33,166 bases of DNA, taken from contig JACQZW010000015.1 in assembly GCA_016213675.1 (NCBI GenBank), positions 1 through 33,166 on the forward strand. Direction: 5' to 3'. Positions 27,322 through 33,166 of the stretch are shown here, in pieces; within the stretch, counting starts at the first letter, position 1; every line of letters begins with the position of its first letter. The translations under genes and the position numbers were made by a program. The notes below the pieces were generated by a model. It made no database searches, was not told the origin of the DNA, and worked only from the letters and a program-made list of their open reading frames with translations. The DNA comes from Acidobacteriota bacterium (lineage in GTDB: Bacteria > Acidobacteriota > Thermoanaerobaculia > Thermoanaerobaculales > Thermoanaerobaculaceae).

Positions 27322-27645
27322 CTACCCCTTCAGCATCGCGACCACGCGCCGCCGCTCCGTCTGGAGCAGCTCGATCGCCCGCCCGAGCCCGACCTCGGCC
27401 GCGACCGCGAGCAGGAGCGCGCCGGCTCCGGAGCTCGCGCCGCCGCTCGGCGCCGCCTTGGCGGCGGCACGGTGCGCGTCACGCAGCTTGCGGTCGCGGG
27501 CCACGGAACGGATCGTGTGGACGTACTTGTCGGTGAACTCGAGGCCGATGGCCTTGCCCTTGGCGATGACGACCTTTGCCGGCACGTCGCCTTGCGCGAG
27601 GATGAAGTCGGTCTTGGTCAGGGTCGTCTTCTTGGGCTTCGCCAT
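27322..27645 (-). CDS. 107-residue basic protein with HTH-like helices, copy B
   Basis: ATG 27645. Same length and design as the protein at 21758-22081: MAKPKKTTLTK start, MPAK replaced by VPAK, FTDKYVHTIRSVARDRK, then an identical C-terminal helix. The DNA similarity begins just past the stop codon (about 27321) and runs through the gene into the 21-bp array upstream, so the copy arose by a segmental duplication of about 0.65-0.73 kb. No operon partner is evident. The lipoprotein gene converges on it and ends 104 nt away. Function as for copy A is unknown. Confidence 0.7.
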   Translation of the reverse strand: MAKPKKTTLTKTDFILAQGDVPAKVVIAKGKAIGLEFTDKYVHTIRSVARDRKLRDAHRAAAKAAPSGGASSGAGALLLAVAAEVGLGRAIELLQTERRRVVAMLKG

Positions 27646-27732
27646 GGGGTGTCGTGCTCCTTCGGGGGCCGCACGCTAGCAGGGGTGGCGCCGGCTTGGA
27701 GGGGCGACGTGTTCTCGGTGGCCGCGGGCGCG

Positions 27733-28047
27733 GGCTGGTCGGGCCGCGGAGGAGGCTGGTTGCCGCCTGTCGAAGCCACGTTGGCGCGCGGAGCCGGCTC
27801 GCCGGCGCAAGGCGCTGGCTCGCCAGCGCGCGGACTTGGCTCCCTCCGCCGCGGAGGCGGCTCGTCGGCGCGACGATCTGGCTCCCGGGCGCGAGGAGGA
27901 AACGCGCTGGCGCGAGGAGCTGGTTGCCCGCTCCGAGGAGGAAGCTCCCTGGCTCGCGGAGGAGGCTCGCCGGTCCGAGGAGGAGGCTCCCTGGTCCGCG
28001 GAGCTGGCTCCCGGGCGTGAGGAGGTCGCTCCCCGGCGCGTTAGGCC
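27733..28047. repeat. 21-bp tandem repeat array, copy B (15 units)
   Basis: Fifteen 21-bp units in the otherwise gene-free stretch 27646-28214. Units 1-9 correspond to those of copy A. Copy B has about four extra units before the shared end type (GGCTCCCGGGCGTGAGGAGG), so unit number changed after the duplication. The last unit is partial in similarity. Confidence 0.8.
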
Positions 28048-28149
28048 CCCGTGCATGCCGCGGCGCGTCGTGTCCGTGCGTCGGTCGTCGGTCAGGCGGA
28101 AAACCATTGACGAATCCGAGTGTAGGTTAGAGGGTGACACCTCGGCCGG

Positions 28150-28197
28150 GCGGAGTCCCGACGAGGGGGAGTCCCCGAGAGCCGGGGTCCCGAAGAG
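28150..28197. repeat. Three 16-bp repeats in the leader of the downstream gene
   Basis: GCGGAGTCCCGACGAG, GGGGAGTCCCCGAGAG and CCGGGGTCCCGAAGAG lie head to tail, directly before the ribosome-binding site of the gene at 28215. Each unit carries a GGGxxTCCC-like mini-palindrome. They could fold in the mRNA or bind a protein. Confidence 0.5.
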
Positions 28198-28214
28198 ATA
28201 GAGAGGAGATTCTC

Positions 28215-28898
28215 GTGGTCATCAACTACTCACGGTTTGCGAGGCTGCTCGAGCGCGCGAAGGACCTCGGCACGGACGCGGCGGCGAAGCCCTCCGTCAA
28301 GCGCTGCTGGGTCGATGTACTGAGCGCGGACGCCGAGGCGTTTCTGCTGGCCAACAAGGCCATGGTCGGCGCCGAGACGCGCCGCACGAAGGAGCGCCGC
28401 GAGGCGGGCGACGCGCTCGACAAGCTCGATCAGCCCTACCGCGAGGCGCGCGCCGTGTGCCTGGCGCACGCCCCCGATCAGGTGCTGCCGGAGACCCTCA
28501 AGGCCGCGCCGACCGACACCGACAAGAAGGACGCGATCCTGACGCTCGTCGACATCCTCGACGACGACCCGCAGGCGACCTGGGCGAAGGACGTGCTCGA
28601 GGGCGCCTTCGGGCTGAGCGCCGCGAAGGTCGTCACCGAACTCGACGAGGCGCGGGCCGCGGACGGTCAGTTCGCCGCGGCGCAGGGTGCCCGCGCGGCG
28701 GCCTTCGGGCCGGCCTACGAGAAGTACGTGCGCTTCAAGAACGTGGTCCGGCAGGCCCACGGTGCGTCGTCGTACGAGTACCGGCGCATCCACCTGCGCG
28801 GGAACGGCCAGCTCGCCGTCGAGGACGACGGCGACAACAAGGGCGAGCCCGGCAAGCCGGCCGAGCCGGGCCAGCCGGGCCAGCCGGCGGCGGGCTGA
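28215..28898 (+). CDS. Hypothetical acidic protein with collagen-like tail
   Basis: 227 residues from GTG 28215, which has AGGAG 6 nt upstream; this is preferred over GTG 28134, whose extension would run through the 16-bp repeats. The body is mostly helical (DALDKLDQPYREARAVC, KDAILTLVDILDDDPQ) with no signal peptide or membrane span. It ends in a short Gly-x-Pro-like tail, GEPGKPAEPGQPGQP. I do not recognise the family; it looks like myxobacterial cytoplasmic proteins of unknown role. It is followed by 151 bp without a recognised gene, then a decayed nuclease gene. Confidence 0.75.
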   Translation: MVINYSRFARLLERAKDLGTDAAAKPSVKRCWVDVLSADAEAFLLANKAMVGAETRRTKERREAGDALDKLDQPYREARAVCLAHAPDQVLPETLKAAPTDTDKKDAILTLVDILDDDPQATWAKDVLEGAFGLSAAKVVTELDEARAADGQFAAAQGARAAAFGPAYEKYVRFKNVVRQAHGASSYEYRRIHLRGNGQLAVEDDGDNKGEPGKPAEPGQPGQPAAG

Positions 28899-29049
28899 GG
28901 GCCACGACCGTTCGGACACACCTGCGGCGCCGGCAGCGCGCACGACCGCTCGTCCTCGACCTCGTCCTCGACCTCGCGGACGAGCCCGATCGTGCGCGCG
29001 CCGCTCGGCGCCGCCCCATCCGCCCTGCGCGCGCTCGAGGCGCGCCGAC

Positions 29050-29548
29050 ATGAAGCTCGCTTCCTACAACGTAGAGAACCTGTTCCGGCGCGCCCGCGCC
29101 GCGACCGCCCGGCGCAAGCGCCAGGCCGAGCGCGTGAAGGCCATCTACGAGTCCGTCCTCGCGGCCGGCAGCTCCCTCGTCGCCGTCATCGGCGACTTCA
29201 ACGACACCCCCGACAGCGCCCCCATGGCGCCGCTCACCCTGCAAACCGCCCTCAAGGACGTGAGCGAGCACCCGAAGTTCGCCGCCGACAGTCGCCCCGG
29301 CACCTACGGCAACGGCGCGAAGGGCGAGAAGATCGACTACATCCTCCTCTCGCCCAAGCTCTTCGCGGCCGTGAAGGCCGGGGGCGTCGAGCGCCGAGGC
29401 GTCTGGGGCGGCGCGAACGGGGACCTCTTCCCTCTTCCCGCACTACCCGGAGATCACGAAGCCCGGCCACGCGGCGTCGGATCATGCGGCGGTGATGTCC
29501 CGTCATGGTGCCGTAGCGCTTGGAGGGGCATCCGCGGCATCCCTGTAA
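29050..29548 (+). pseudogene. Endonuclease/exonuclease/phosphatase (EEP) family gene, decayed
   Basis: The first 17 codons (MKLASYNVENLFRRARA) are the normal EEP start. They are followed directly by the last third of the family (RQAERVKAIYE, VAVIGDFNDTPDS, KIDYILLSP, GVWGGANGDLF). Compared with typical members of about 340 residues, roughly 200 central residues, with several catalytic positions, are missing. Next, ctcttcc is duplicated at 29425-29431 and 29432-29438, shifting the frame before the conserved FPHYPEITKPGHAASDHAAV, which survives in another frame and ends at TAA 29546-29548. Two independent lesions make this a true remnant rather than a single read error. It lies just beyond the left end of the cassette array. 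Confidence 0.8.
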
Positions 29549-29565
29549 GGCAGCGTCGACAAGCC

Positions 29566-29589
29566 CGAGCGCCCAGGGTGCGGCGCTCG
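29566..29589. terminator. 8-bp stem hairpin downstream of the last array gene
   Basis: CGAGCGCC and GGCGCTCG form a perfect stem with an 8-nt loop, just after the stop (29607) of the minus-strand lipoprotein gene. No T-tract follows, so a terminator role is uncertain; it could also be what remains of a recombination site. Confidence 0.3.
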
Positions 29590-29606
29590 TTTCGTGTCTT
29601 GCAGGA

Positions 29607-30149
29607 TCACCGTGAAGTCTGCCCACCAGCAGGTCCCTCCAGCCGAACTCTTGCGCCATTGAGGTTGCGGACCTGAACGAACGTGCCCTCGGACGAGGCC
29701 ATGAACGTGACCTCGATCCTGGGGAGGCCCCGCATGGACGGCGGAATTCCTAAGATGCGAACGCGACCCATGCTGGTGGCATCCGCAGCCCGCGCAGCGC
29801 TGCCCCGAAGAAGATGGAGCTCCAACGAAGGCTGGTCGTCGCTGGCAGTGCTGAATACCTCCGTCCTCGCGCAAGGCACGGCACAGCCCGCCTCGAGCAC
29901 CACCGTAAAGGCGCCTCCCAGCGTCTCGATCCCGACGCTTTCGCGCAAGTGTCCCTGCGAGTCGGCGCCCGGCTCCGCGGGCACGAGTACCTGCGCGTCC
30001 GGAGGCGCGAGCGTCGTGGTTGTTCCGGATGTGACTGTGCGAGCAGCAACCGGAGTCGATAACGTGCCCGACGCCGACGTGCCTATGTCACGCGATGCGC
30101 CATCGCAACCGAACAGGGCCGCGCAGCATACGAGCAGAGCACGAAGCAT
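29607..30149 (-). CDS. Exported lipoprotein, leftmost cassette gene
   Basis: 180 residues from ATG 30149. The open frame extends further up to 30275, but the signal peptide MLRALLVCCAALFGC with lipobox LFGC marks the start. The start also lies 11 nt after the GTTAGCC box of the attC-like site at 30161-30260. A Ser/Thr linker is followed by a beta-rich domain (GGAFTVVLEAGC, SLELHLLRG, RIEVTFMASSEGTFVQVRNL). No known family is recognised; it is probably a secreted binding protein. Codon use is less GC-extreme than the chromosomal genes to the left, fitting a mobile cassette origin. Confidence 0.7.
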   Translation of the reverse strand: MLRALLVCCAALFGCDGASRDIGTSASGTLSTPVAARTVTSGTTTTLAPPDAQVLVPAEPGADSQGHLRESVGIETLGGAFTVVLEAGCAVPCARTEVFSTASDDQPSLELHLLRGSAARAADATSMGRVRILGIPPSMRGLPRIEVTFMASSEGTFVQVRNLNGARVRLEGPAGGQTSR

Positions 30150-30160
30150 GATGTAGGTCC

Positions 30161-30260
30161 GGCTAACGGAGATGCCAATCAGCTGCCGGCACCCGACCGA
30201 GGAACGGAGCGCAGCGGAGGGCCGACCGAGGCGAGCCGTCATCTCCCGTTGTGTTGGGGC
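30161..30260 (-). other. attC-like site a (integron cassette recombination site)
   Basis: An imperfect inverted repeat of about 100 nt between two minus-strand genes. Minus strand: outer CCCCAAC, inner ACGGGAGATG, loop region, ATCTCCGTT, outer GTTAGCC. The first inner arm has one extra G. The middle part (GGAGCGCAGCGGAG, GCCGACCGAGG) is shared with site b. Confidence 0.5.
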
Positions 30261-30281
30261 GACGTTGCCGTCCAACGATCC

Positions 30282-30902
30282 TCATGTCGCGCCTTTTGAG
30301 AAGTCTCCTGCAAGACAGATCGCGAGCGTTCGCAATCGCGCCGCGGGATCTTCGTCAATAGACATCTGAATGCTGAGTCCCGCTGCTTGCGTCCGGACCG
30401 CCAACGCGGTTGCACTCGCGAGTTGCTTGACCTGTTCTGCCGTCAAACCCACGTCCACGGTCCACAGCGTATATTGATAGCCTCCATTCCCACCGCGTAC
30501 CGGCGACGCCTCAACGACTGTCGGAGCGTCGATGATCGTCCCTCCTTCCAGTGCGATGCCGACCGAGGTGCCCGCGGCAATGGTCTCCACGCTGAGGGCG
30601 GTGATGTGAAATACCACTCGCAGTATCGTATCACTTTCGCGCGCCGTGAGCCCGATAGCGCGTTGGTCCTGGGCCCACTTGAATAGATTCCCGCGTGCCG
30701 GTCCCCCAAACGGTCCGCCCTTGCTCTCTGCAAGCTCGCAAGATTCCGGCCCACGCACCACCTTGTACGGGCCACATGCCACAGCAGCGGCACTGCAGCA
30801 ACCGAGGGTCACAAGCAACAGCCAGGGAGCTTTGACGTCACAGGAAGGCTCTGTCCTTGTATTCCGCATCACTGACAGATACCGCATAACGTCCAGGGAC
30901 AC
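30282..30902 (-). CDS. Exported hypothetical protein, cassette gene
   Basis: Up to 206 residues. GTG 30902, ATG 30887 and ATG 30869 are possible starts and none has a clear ribosome-binding site. All give a hydrophobic segment (APWLLLVTLGCCSAAAVACG) with Cys residues suited to lipidation. The mature part has an acidic-polar region (GPESCELAESKGG) and a regular strand pattern (TILRVVFHITALSVETIAAGTSVGIAL, YQYTLWTVDVGLTAEQVKQLA). Its stop lies 22 nt before the first box of attC-like site a. I do not recognise the family. The 176 bp upstream, to site c, hold nothing I can identify. Confidence 0.6.
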   Translation of the reverse strand: MSLDVMRYLSVMRNTRTEPSCDVKAPWLLLVTLGCCSAAAVACGPYKVVRGPESCELAESKGGPFGGPARGNLFKWAQDQRAIGLTARESDTILRVVFHITALSVETIAAGTSVGIALEGGTIIDAPTVVEASPVRGGNGGYQYTLWTVDVGLTAEQVKQLASATALAVRTQAAGLSIQMSIDEDPAARLRTLAICLAGDFSKGAT

Positions 30903-31078
30903 AAGCCTCGTGCCGCGACGCTGCGAGCGGCGACGCCAAGGGCGGGTACAGAGGTTGTGGGGCGCAGTGAGAGCAATCTCTCCTTCGGAGGACGGCGTGC
31001 GTGAGCTGAGAGCGAACCGACCGCAATAGATCAGAGCAGACGTGCCGCCTGATCAGATGGAAACAAGGTGCACAGTCC

Positions 31079-31112
31079 GGCCAACGTGGTTGCCATTCAG
31101 CTGCGAAGGCCG
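31079..31112 (-). other. Half attC-like site c
   Basis: CCAACGTGGTTGCCATTCAG and the following CTGCGAAGGCCGG match the left arm of site d over 33 nt without a difference. The matching right arm is absent from 31113-31180, so this is a truncated site. On the minus strand it still gives L' and the box GTTGGCC. Confidence 0.5.
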
Positions 31113-31180
31113 GTGGTCTACCACCTGCATCGCATCGCGCAACATCACGAATCTCGCGAATCGATGGTCGCGGCCGCAGT

Positions 31181-31891
31181 TCATGGCGTCTCCTTGGCCG
31201 CCGGGGCGCGACAGGCCCGACGTCGCTGCTGACGGTCGAGCATGACAGCGAGTAGCGTTACCCCGCCGGCGCAGACAAGGGTGACCCCGAGCGCAACCCA
31301 CCCCGAGCCCGTCGCGATGGCCGCGGCGCCGCCGAGAACTCCACTGATCCATGGCCCCCACTCTGCGACCGCGGCCGCCGCACGCGGTGGCTCCTGCAAG
31401 GCAACACGAACCAGGAGTTCGGTGGGCGGCATGGCGAAGCTGCTGGGCAGGGCCGGAGCGATCTCGGCAGGTCGAGCCGCAGAGCCTGGGGCTTCGTAGC
31501 GCATTGCGCCTACGCGGCGAACGCGCCAGAGTCCATTGTGGGCCACTTTGGCGGTCCACTGCGACTCGCCTCCAGGCTCGAAGGGCACCCACTCGTCTCG
31601 GAAGTGTATCTGCACGACACCGTCTTCGAGGGTCACGTCACCGACGTACTGCGGGGGCCAGACGGGGTAGCCGGGGAATCGGACGTGTGACCAGACCGAG
31701 CGGACAAGCGGAATCGGCGTCCACGTGGCGCCGCTGTCGCGGCTACAGATGATGACGGCGTGGCGCAGCGGCAGGAGGCTCTGAGAAGAATAGGCAATCG
31801 CAGCGCAACGACCTTGCACAGCGTACGCTGTGGCGCGCAGGTAGTCGCGCGCGTCGTGCGGGAGTCCCTTGCGGTAGGGACCGGACTTCAC
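31181..31891 (-). CDS. Hypothetical protein with C-terminal membrane hairpin, cassette gene
   Basis: 236 residues from GTG 31891, which lies 7 nt after the GTTGGGA box of attC-like site b. This is the tight spacing usual for cassette genes. The N-terminal 160 residues are soluble, with many Trp and Arg (TWTPIPLVRSVWSHVRFPGYPVWPPQYVG is split here as TWTPIPL, VWSHVRF, YPVWPP). Two membrane segments near residues 180-220 (WISGVLGGAAAIATG, GVTLVCAGGVTLLAVML) are followed by a basic tail (DRQQRRRACR). The topology suggests a membrane-tethered protein with both ends on the same side. No family is recognised and no ribosome-binding site stronger than ACAGG is seen. Confidence 0.6.
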   Translation of the reverse strand: MKSGPYRKGLPHDARDYLRATAYAVQGRCAAIAYSSQSLLPLRHAVIICSRDSGATWTPIPLVRSVWSHVRFPGYPVWPPQYVGDVTLEDGVVQIHFRDEWVPFEPGGESQWTAKVAHNGLWRVRRVGAMRYEAPGSAARPAEIAPALPSSFAMPPTELLVRVALQEPPRAAAAVAEWGPWISGVLGGAAAIATGSGWVALGVTLVCAGGVTLLAVMLDRQQRRRACRAPAAKETP

Positions 31892-31897
31892 CTGTCA

Positions 31898-31999
31898 TCC
31901 CAACGTATTGGCCAATCAGCTGCGGGCGCCCGACGGAGGCTCGGAGCGCAGCGGAGAGCCGACCGAGGGCGAGCCGCCAGCTGCATTGGCGAGTTGGGC
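31898..31999 (-). other. attC-like site b (integron cassette recombination site)
   Basis: The best-formed site. On the minus strand: GCCCAAC (31999-31993), then GCCAATGCAGCTGG, a structured loop, GCAGCTGATTGGC, a 6-nt spacer and GTTGGGA (31904-31898). The first inner arm carries extra G residues relative to the second, as in the L'' arm of known attC sites read on the gene strand. Genes lie close on both sides. Confidence 0.62.
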
Positions 32000-32036
32000 A
32001 GCCATCGTACCATGGCGAGCTTGTGCTCCGCGGTTG

Positions 32037-32510
32037 TCACGACGATTCCTCCCGGAGCCAGTCCTCGAAGCTTACACGGAGGAACCTCGGCTCCGTGAAC
32101 GCGACGCCCCTGAGGGTCGCGCCGCTATGCAACAGATGGTTGGCTGCCGAGAGTTCGGCGCTGGCGGTCGCGGCCGGGCCGAAGAGTTCACGCGGCCCGC
32201 GATGGTACATTTCCGTCGCGAGCTCTACGGCGCGCCGAAAGATCGGCTCCGTTTGGAGGTCAACCGGAACCAGCGTGCCGTCTTCCGCCTCAAGGACCGC
32301 CGTCTTCGAGAAGGTCGGATGTTCTGGCATGTGCGATAACAGAACGCGGCCAAAAGCGAGCGGGACCAGCGCCACCAGCTTCTCGGCGAGAAGATACGTG
32401 ATGCCCTGGGTCTGAAGCATCTCCACGATGTCCGCTTCCGATTCCAGCCGCGCTCGGTAGGCTTCGAGCGTGGAGCAGATCTCTCGGTCGTAGGTAGGCG
32501 TCGCGTTCAT
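32037..32510 (-). CDS. Hypothetical protein, second gene of a two-gene cassette
   Basis: 157 residues from ATG 32510, whose ATGA overlaps the stop of the gene upstream, so the two are co-translated. The protein is soluble and largely helical (MNATPTYDREICSTLE, YRARLESEADIVEML, LLAEKLVALVPLAFGRVL) with no signal peptide. It ends 37 nt before the first box of attC-like site b. No family is recognised. A two-gene, overlapping unit in a cassette is typical of toxin-antitoxin or immunity pairs, but nothing catalytic is visible here. Confidence 0.65.
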   Translation of the reverse strand: MNATPTYDREICSTLEAYRARLESEADIVEMLQTQGITYLLAEKLVALVPLAFGRVLLSHMPEHPTFSKTAVLEAEDGTLVPVDLQTEPIFRRAVELATEMYHRGPRELFGPAATASAELSAANHLLHSGATLRGVAFTEPRFLRVSFEDWLREESS

Positions 32511-32854
32511 GGCTCTTGATGGGAGGCACTCGTCGCACACGAATACTCGAAGTCGGCACGATAATGCCAGGAGTTCTCGGAGATTTCGACAAGATACGTC
32601 GCTTTGACGAACACAGTTCCAAAGCGCCGGAAGAGCTCGTCGAGGCGCCGGGTGGCCTCGAAGAGGAGCTCGTGGGGGAGCACCGGGAAGTGACCCTCGG
32701 GACTGCAGATTGAGTGAGCAAGCGCGCCAATGTCTCGGTCCGCGGGCCCGCTCAGCGTGAGCATGATTACGTTCCAATTCGCTGGCACGCTCGCGACCAG
32801 TGCATCGCAGATGGCGCGATCGAGCGGCTCCTGGAGCGCAGTCAGGTCACTCAT
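32507..32854 (-). CDS. Possible YezG-like immunity protein, first gene of a two-gene cassette
   Basis: 115 residues from ATG 32854, which lies 14 nt after the GTTGGGC box of attC-like site d. The pattern of an early ALVASVPANWNVIMLTLSG, a middle LLFEATRRLDELFRRFG and a closing WHYRADFEYS resembles the YezG/DUF600 immunity fold (polar N-terminal helix, P-x-W turn, final aromatic strand). This is a weak, pattern-level call. Its stop codon overlaps the start of the 157-residue gene downstream (ATGA). No signal peptide is present. Confidence 0.6.
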   Translation of the reverse strand: MSDLTALQEPLDRAICDALVASVPANWNVIMLTLSGPADRDIGALAHSICSPEGHFPVLPHELLFEATRRLDELFRRFGTVFVKATYLVEISENSWHYRADFEYSCATSASHQEP

Positions 32855-32868
32855 GGCGTCTTCGGTCT

Positions 32869-33032
32869 GCCCAACGTGGTTGCCATTCAGCTGCGAAGGC
32901 CGGCTGGATGGACCCTCATCGTAGCACGGCGCCGCAGCGAGGTGGCGAGCGAAGCGAGCCGCCGAGTGAGGCGCGGGATGGAGGTCGATGCACAGGAGGC
33001 CGGCCTTCGCCAGCTGCAATGGCCAGTTGAAC
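32869..33032 (-). other. attC-like site d (integron cassette recombination site)
   Basis: A 164-nt site. Minus strand: GTTCAAC box, GGCCATTGCAGCTGGCGAAGG arm (shown with spacing: GGCCATT, G, CAGCTG, G, CGAAGG), about 100 nt of loop with nested hairpins, then CCTTCGCAGCTGAATGGC, a 6-nt spacer and a perfect GTTRRRY box, GTTGGGC (32875-32869). Two extra G residues sit only in the first arm. Confidence 0.6.
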
Positions 33033-33038
33033 GAAACG

Positions 33039-33166
33039 CTATCGCGTAGCCCGGAGCACTCGGCCACGGCGCCGCGCGGCCTTCGGATCCGATAGCGGCG
33101 CTGCCAGGCCGTTCGCGATCCGCGCCCGTGGCGTCGCTCCGTACTCTTGTCGGGAGCCCGGGGCAG
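33039..33166 (-). CDS. Possible C-terminus of the next cassette gene (partial at right edge)
   Basis: An open minus-strand frame enters from the right edge and ends at TAG (33041-33039), 6 nt before the first box of site d. This is the usual stop-to-attC spacing in a cassette. The residues (EYGATPRARIANGLAAPLSD, then a basic end) give no family. Other frames are also open here, so the call rests on position. Confidence 0.35.
   Translation of the reverse strand, partial: APGSRQEYGATPRARIANGLAAPLSDPKAARRRGRVLRATR

Noticed and set aside
27733..28047. CRISPR array or coding heptad repeat in the 21-bp arrays
   Set aside because: There are no unique spacers between constant repeats and no cas genes. 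Several frames stay open equally because 21 is divisible by three, and none has a start with a ribosome-binding site.
29566..29589. A complete attC site after the leftmost cassette gene
   Set aside because: The stem is only 8 bp and neither AAC nor GTT boxes flank it, so it is listed only as a hairpin.
31053..31592. A 179-codon minus-strand frame through the half attC-like site
   Set aside because: It overlaps the better-supported 236-residue gene with the membrane hairpin and would run through site c. It has no ribosome-binding site or motif.

Overview
The window is very GC-rich and looks like the chromosome of a myxobacterium (Myxococcota, most likely Polyangiales-like). The reasons are the many secreted lipoproteins with Gly/Ser/Thr-rich linkers, a Ser/Thr kinase with an HRDVSPSN catalytic loop and a C-terminal membrane anchor, thrombospondin type 3 and Dickkopf-like Cys-rich modules, and frequent GTG starts. 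No rRNA or tRNA gene was recognised. The organism assignment is an inference from gene style only.

Layout. (1) 0-6 kb: tandem paralogous lipoproteins (one cut by the window edge, one frameshifted), a hairpin-pair intergenic repeat, an ACE-like M2 peptidase lipoprotein, a 33-residue membrane peptide overlapping an ICMT-like methyltransferase, and a small unknown gene. (2) 6-11.5 kb: a minus-strand pair (LNS2/lipin-like lipoprotein, then a DUF3516 Ski2-like helicase, joined by a GTGA overlap), divergent from a Ser/Thr kinase. (3) 11.7-21.7 kb: the strongest candidate for an undescribed system. A plus-strand operon (small protein, PIN-domain protein, BrxD/ORC-like AAA ATPase) converges on a minus-strand operon. 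That operon holds a SAP-MmeI-like adenine methyltransferase, then a protein with three zinc ribbons, an SNF2 helicase and an Rrp8-like methyltransferase. This is a restriction/defence-style gene set that matches no complete system I know. Both minus-strand genes are frame-disrupted in this sequence.

(4) 21.7-28.2 kb: a segment of about 0.65-0.73 kb, consisting of a 107-residue gene plus a 21-bp repeat array, occurs twice in direct orientation. The two copies flank about 5 kb of lipoprotein genes, including a trypsin-like protein whose catalytic His is replaced by Arg. (5) 28.2-29.5 kb: an unknown acidic protein preceded by three 16-bp repeats, and a decayed endonuclease/exonuclease/phosphatase gene. 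(6) 29.6 kb to the right edge: a run of small minus-strand genes separated by imperfect inverted repeats with RYYYAAC and GTTRRRY ends. Genes start 7-14 nt after the GTT box of three of these sites. This looks like an integron cassette array (or a CALIN, a cluster of attC sites lacking an integrase) that continues off the right edge.

Several reading-frame breaks occur (near 620, 15,745, 18,980 and 29,425). Some may be assembly errors; others, notably the 7-bp duplication and the apparent internal deletions, look like true gene decay.
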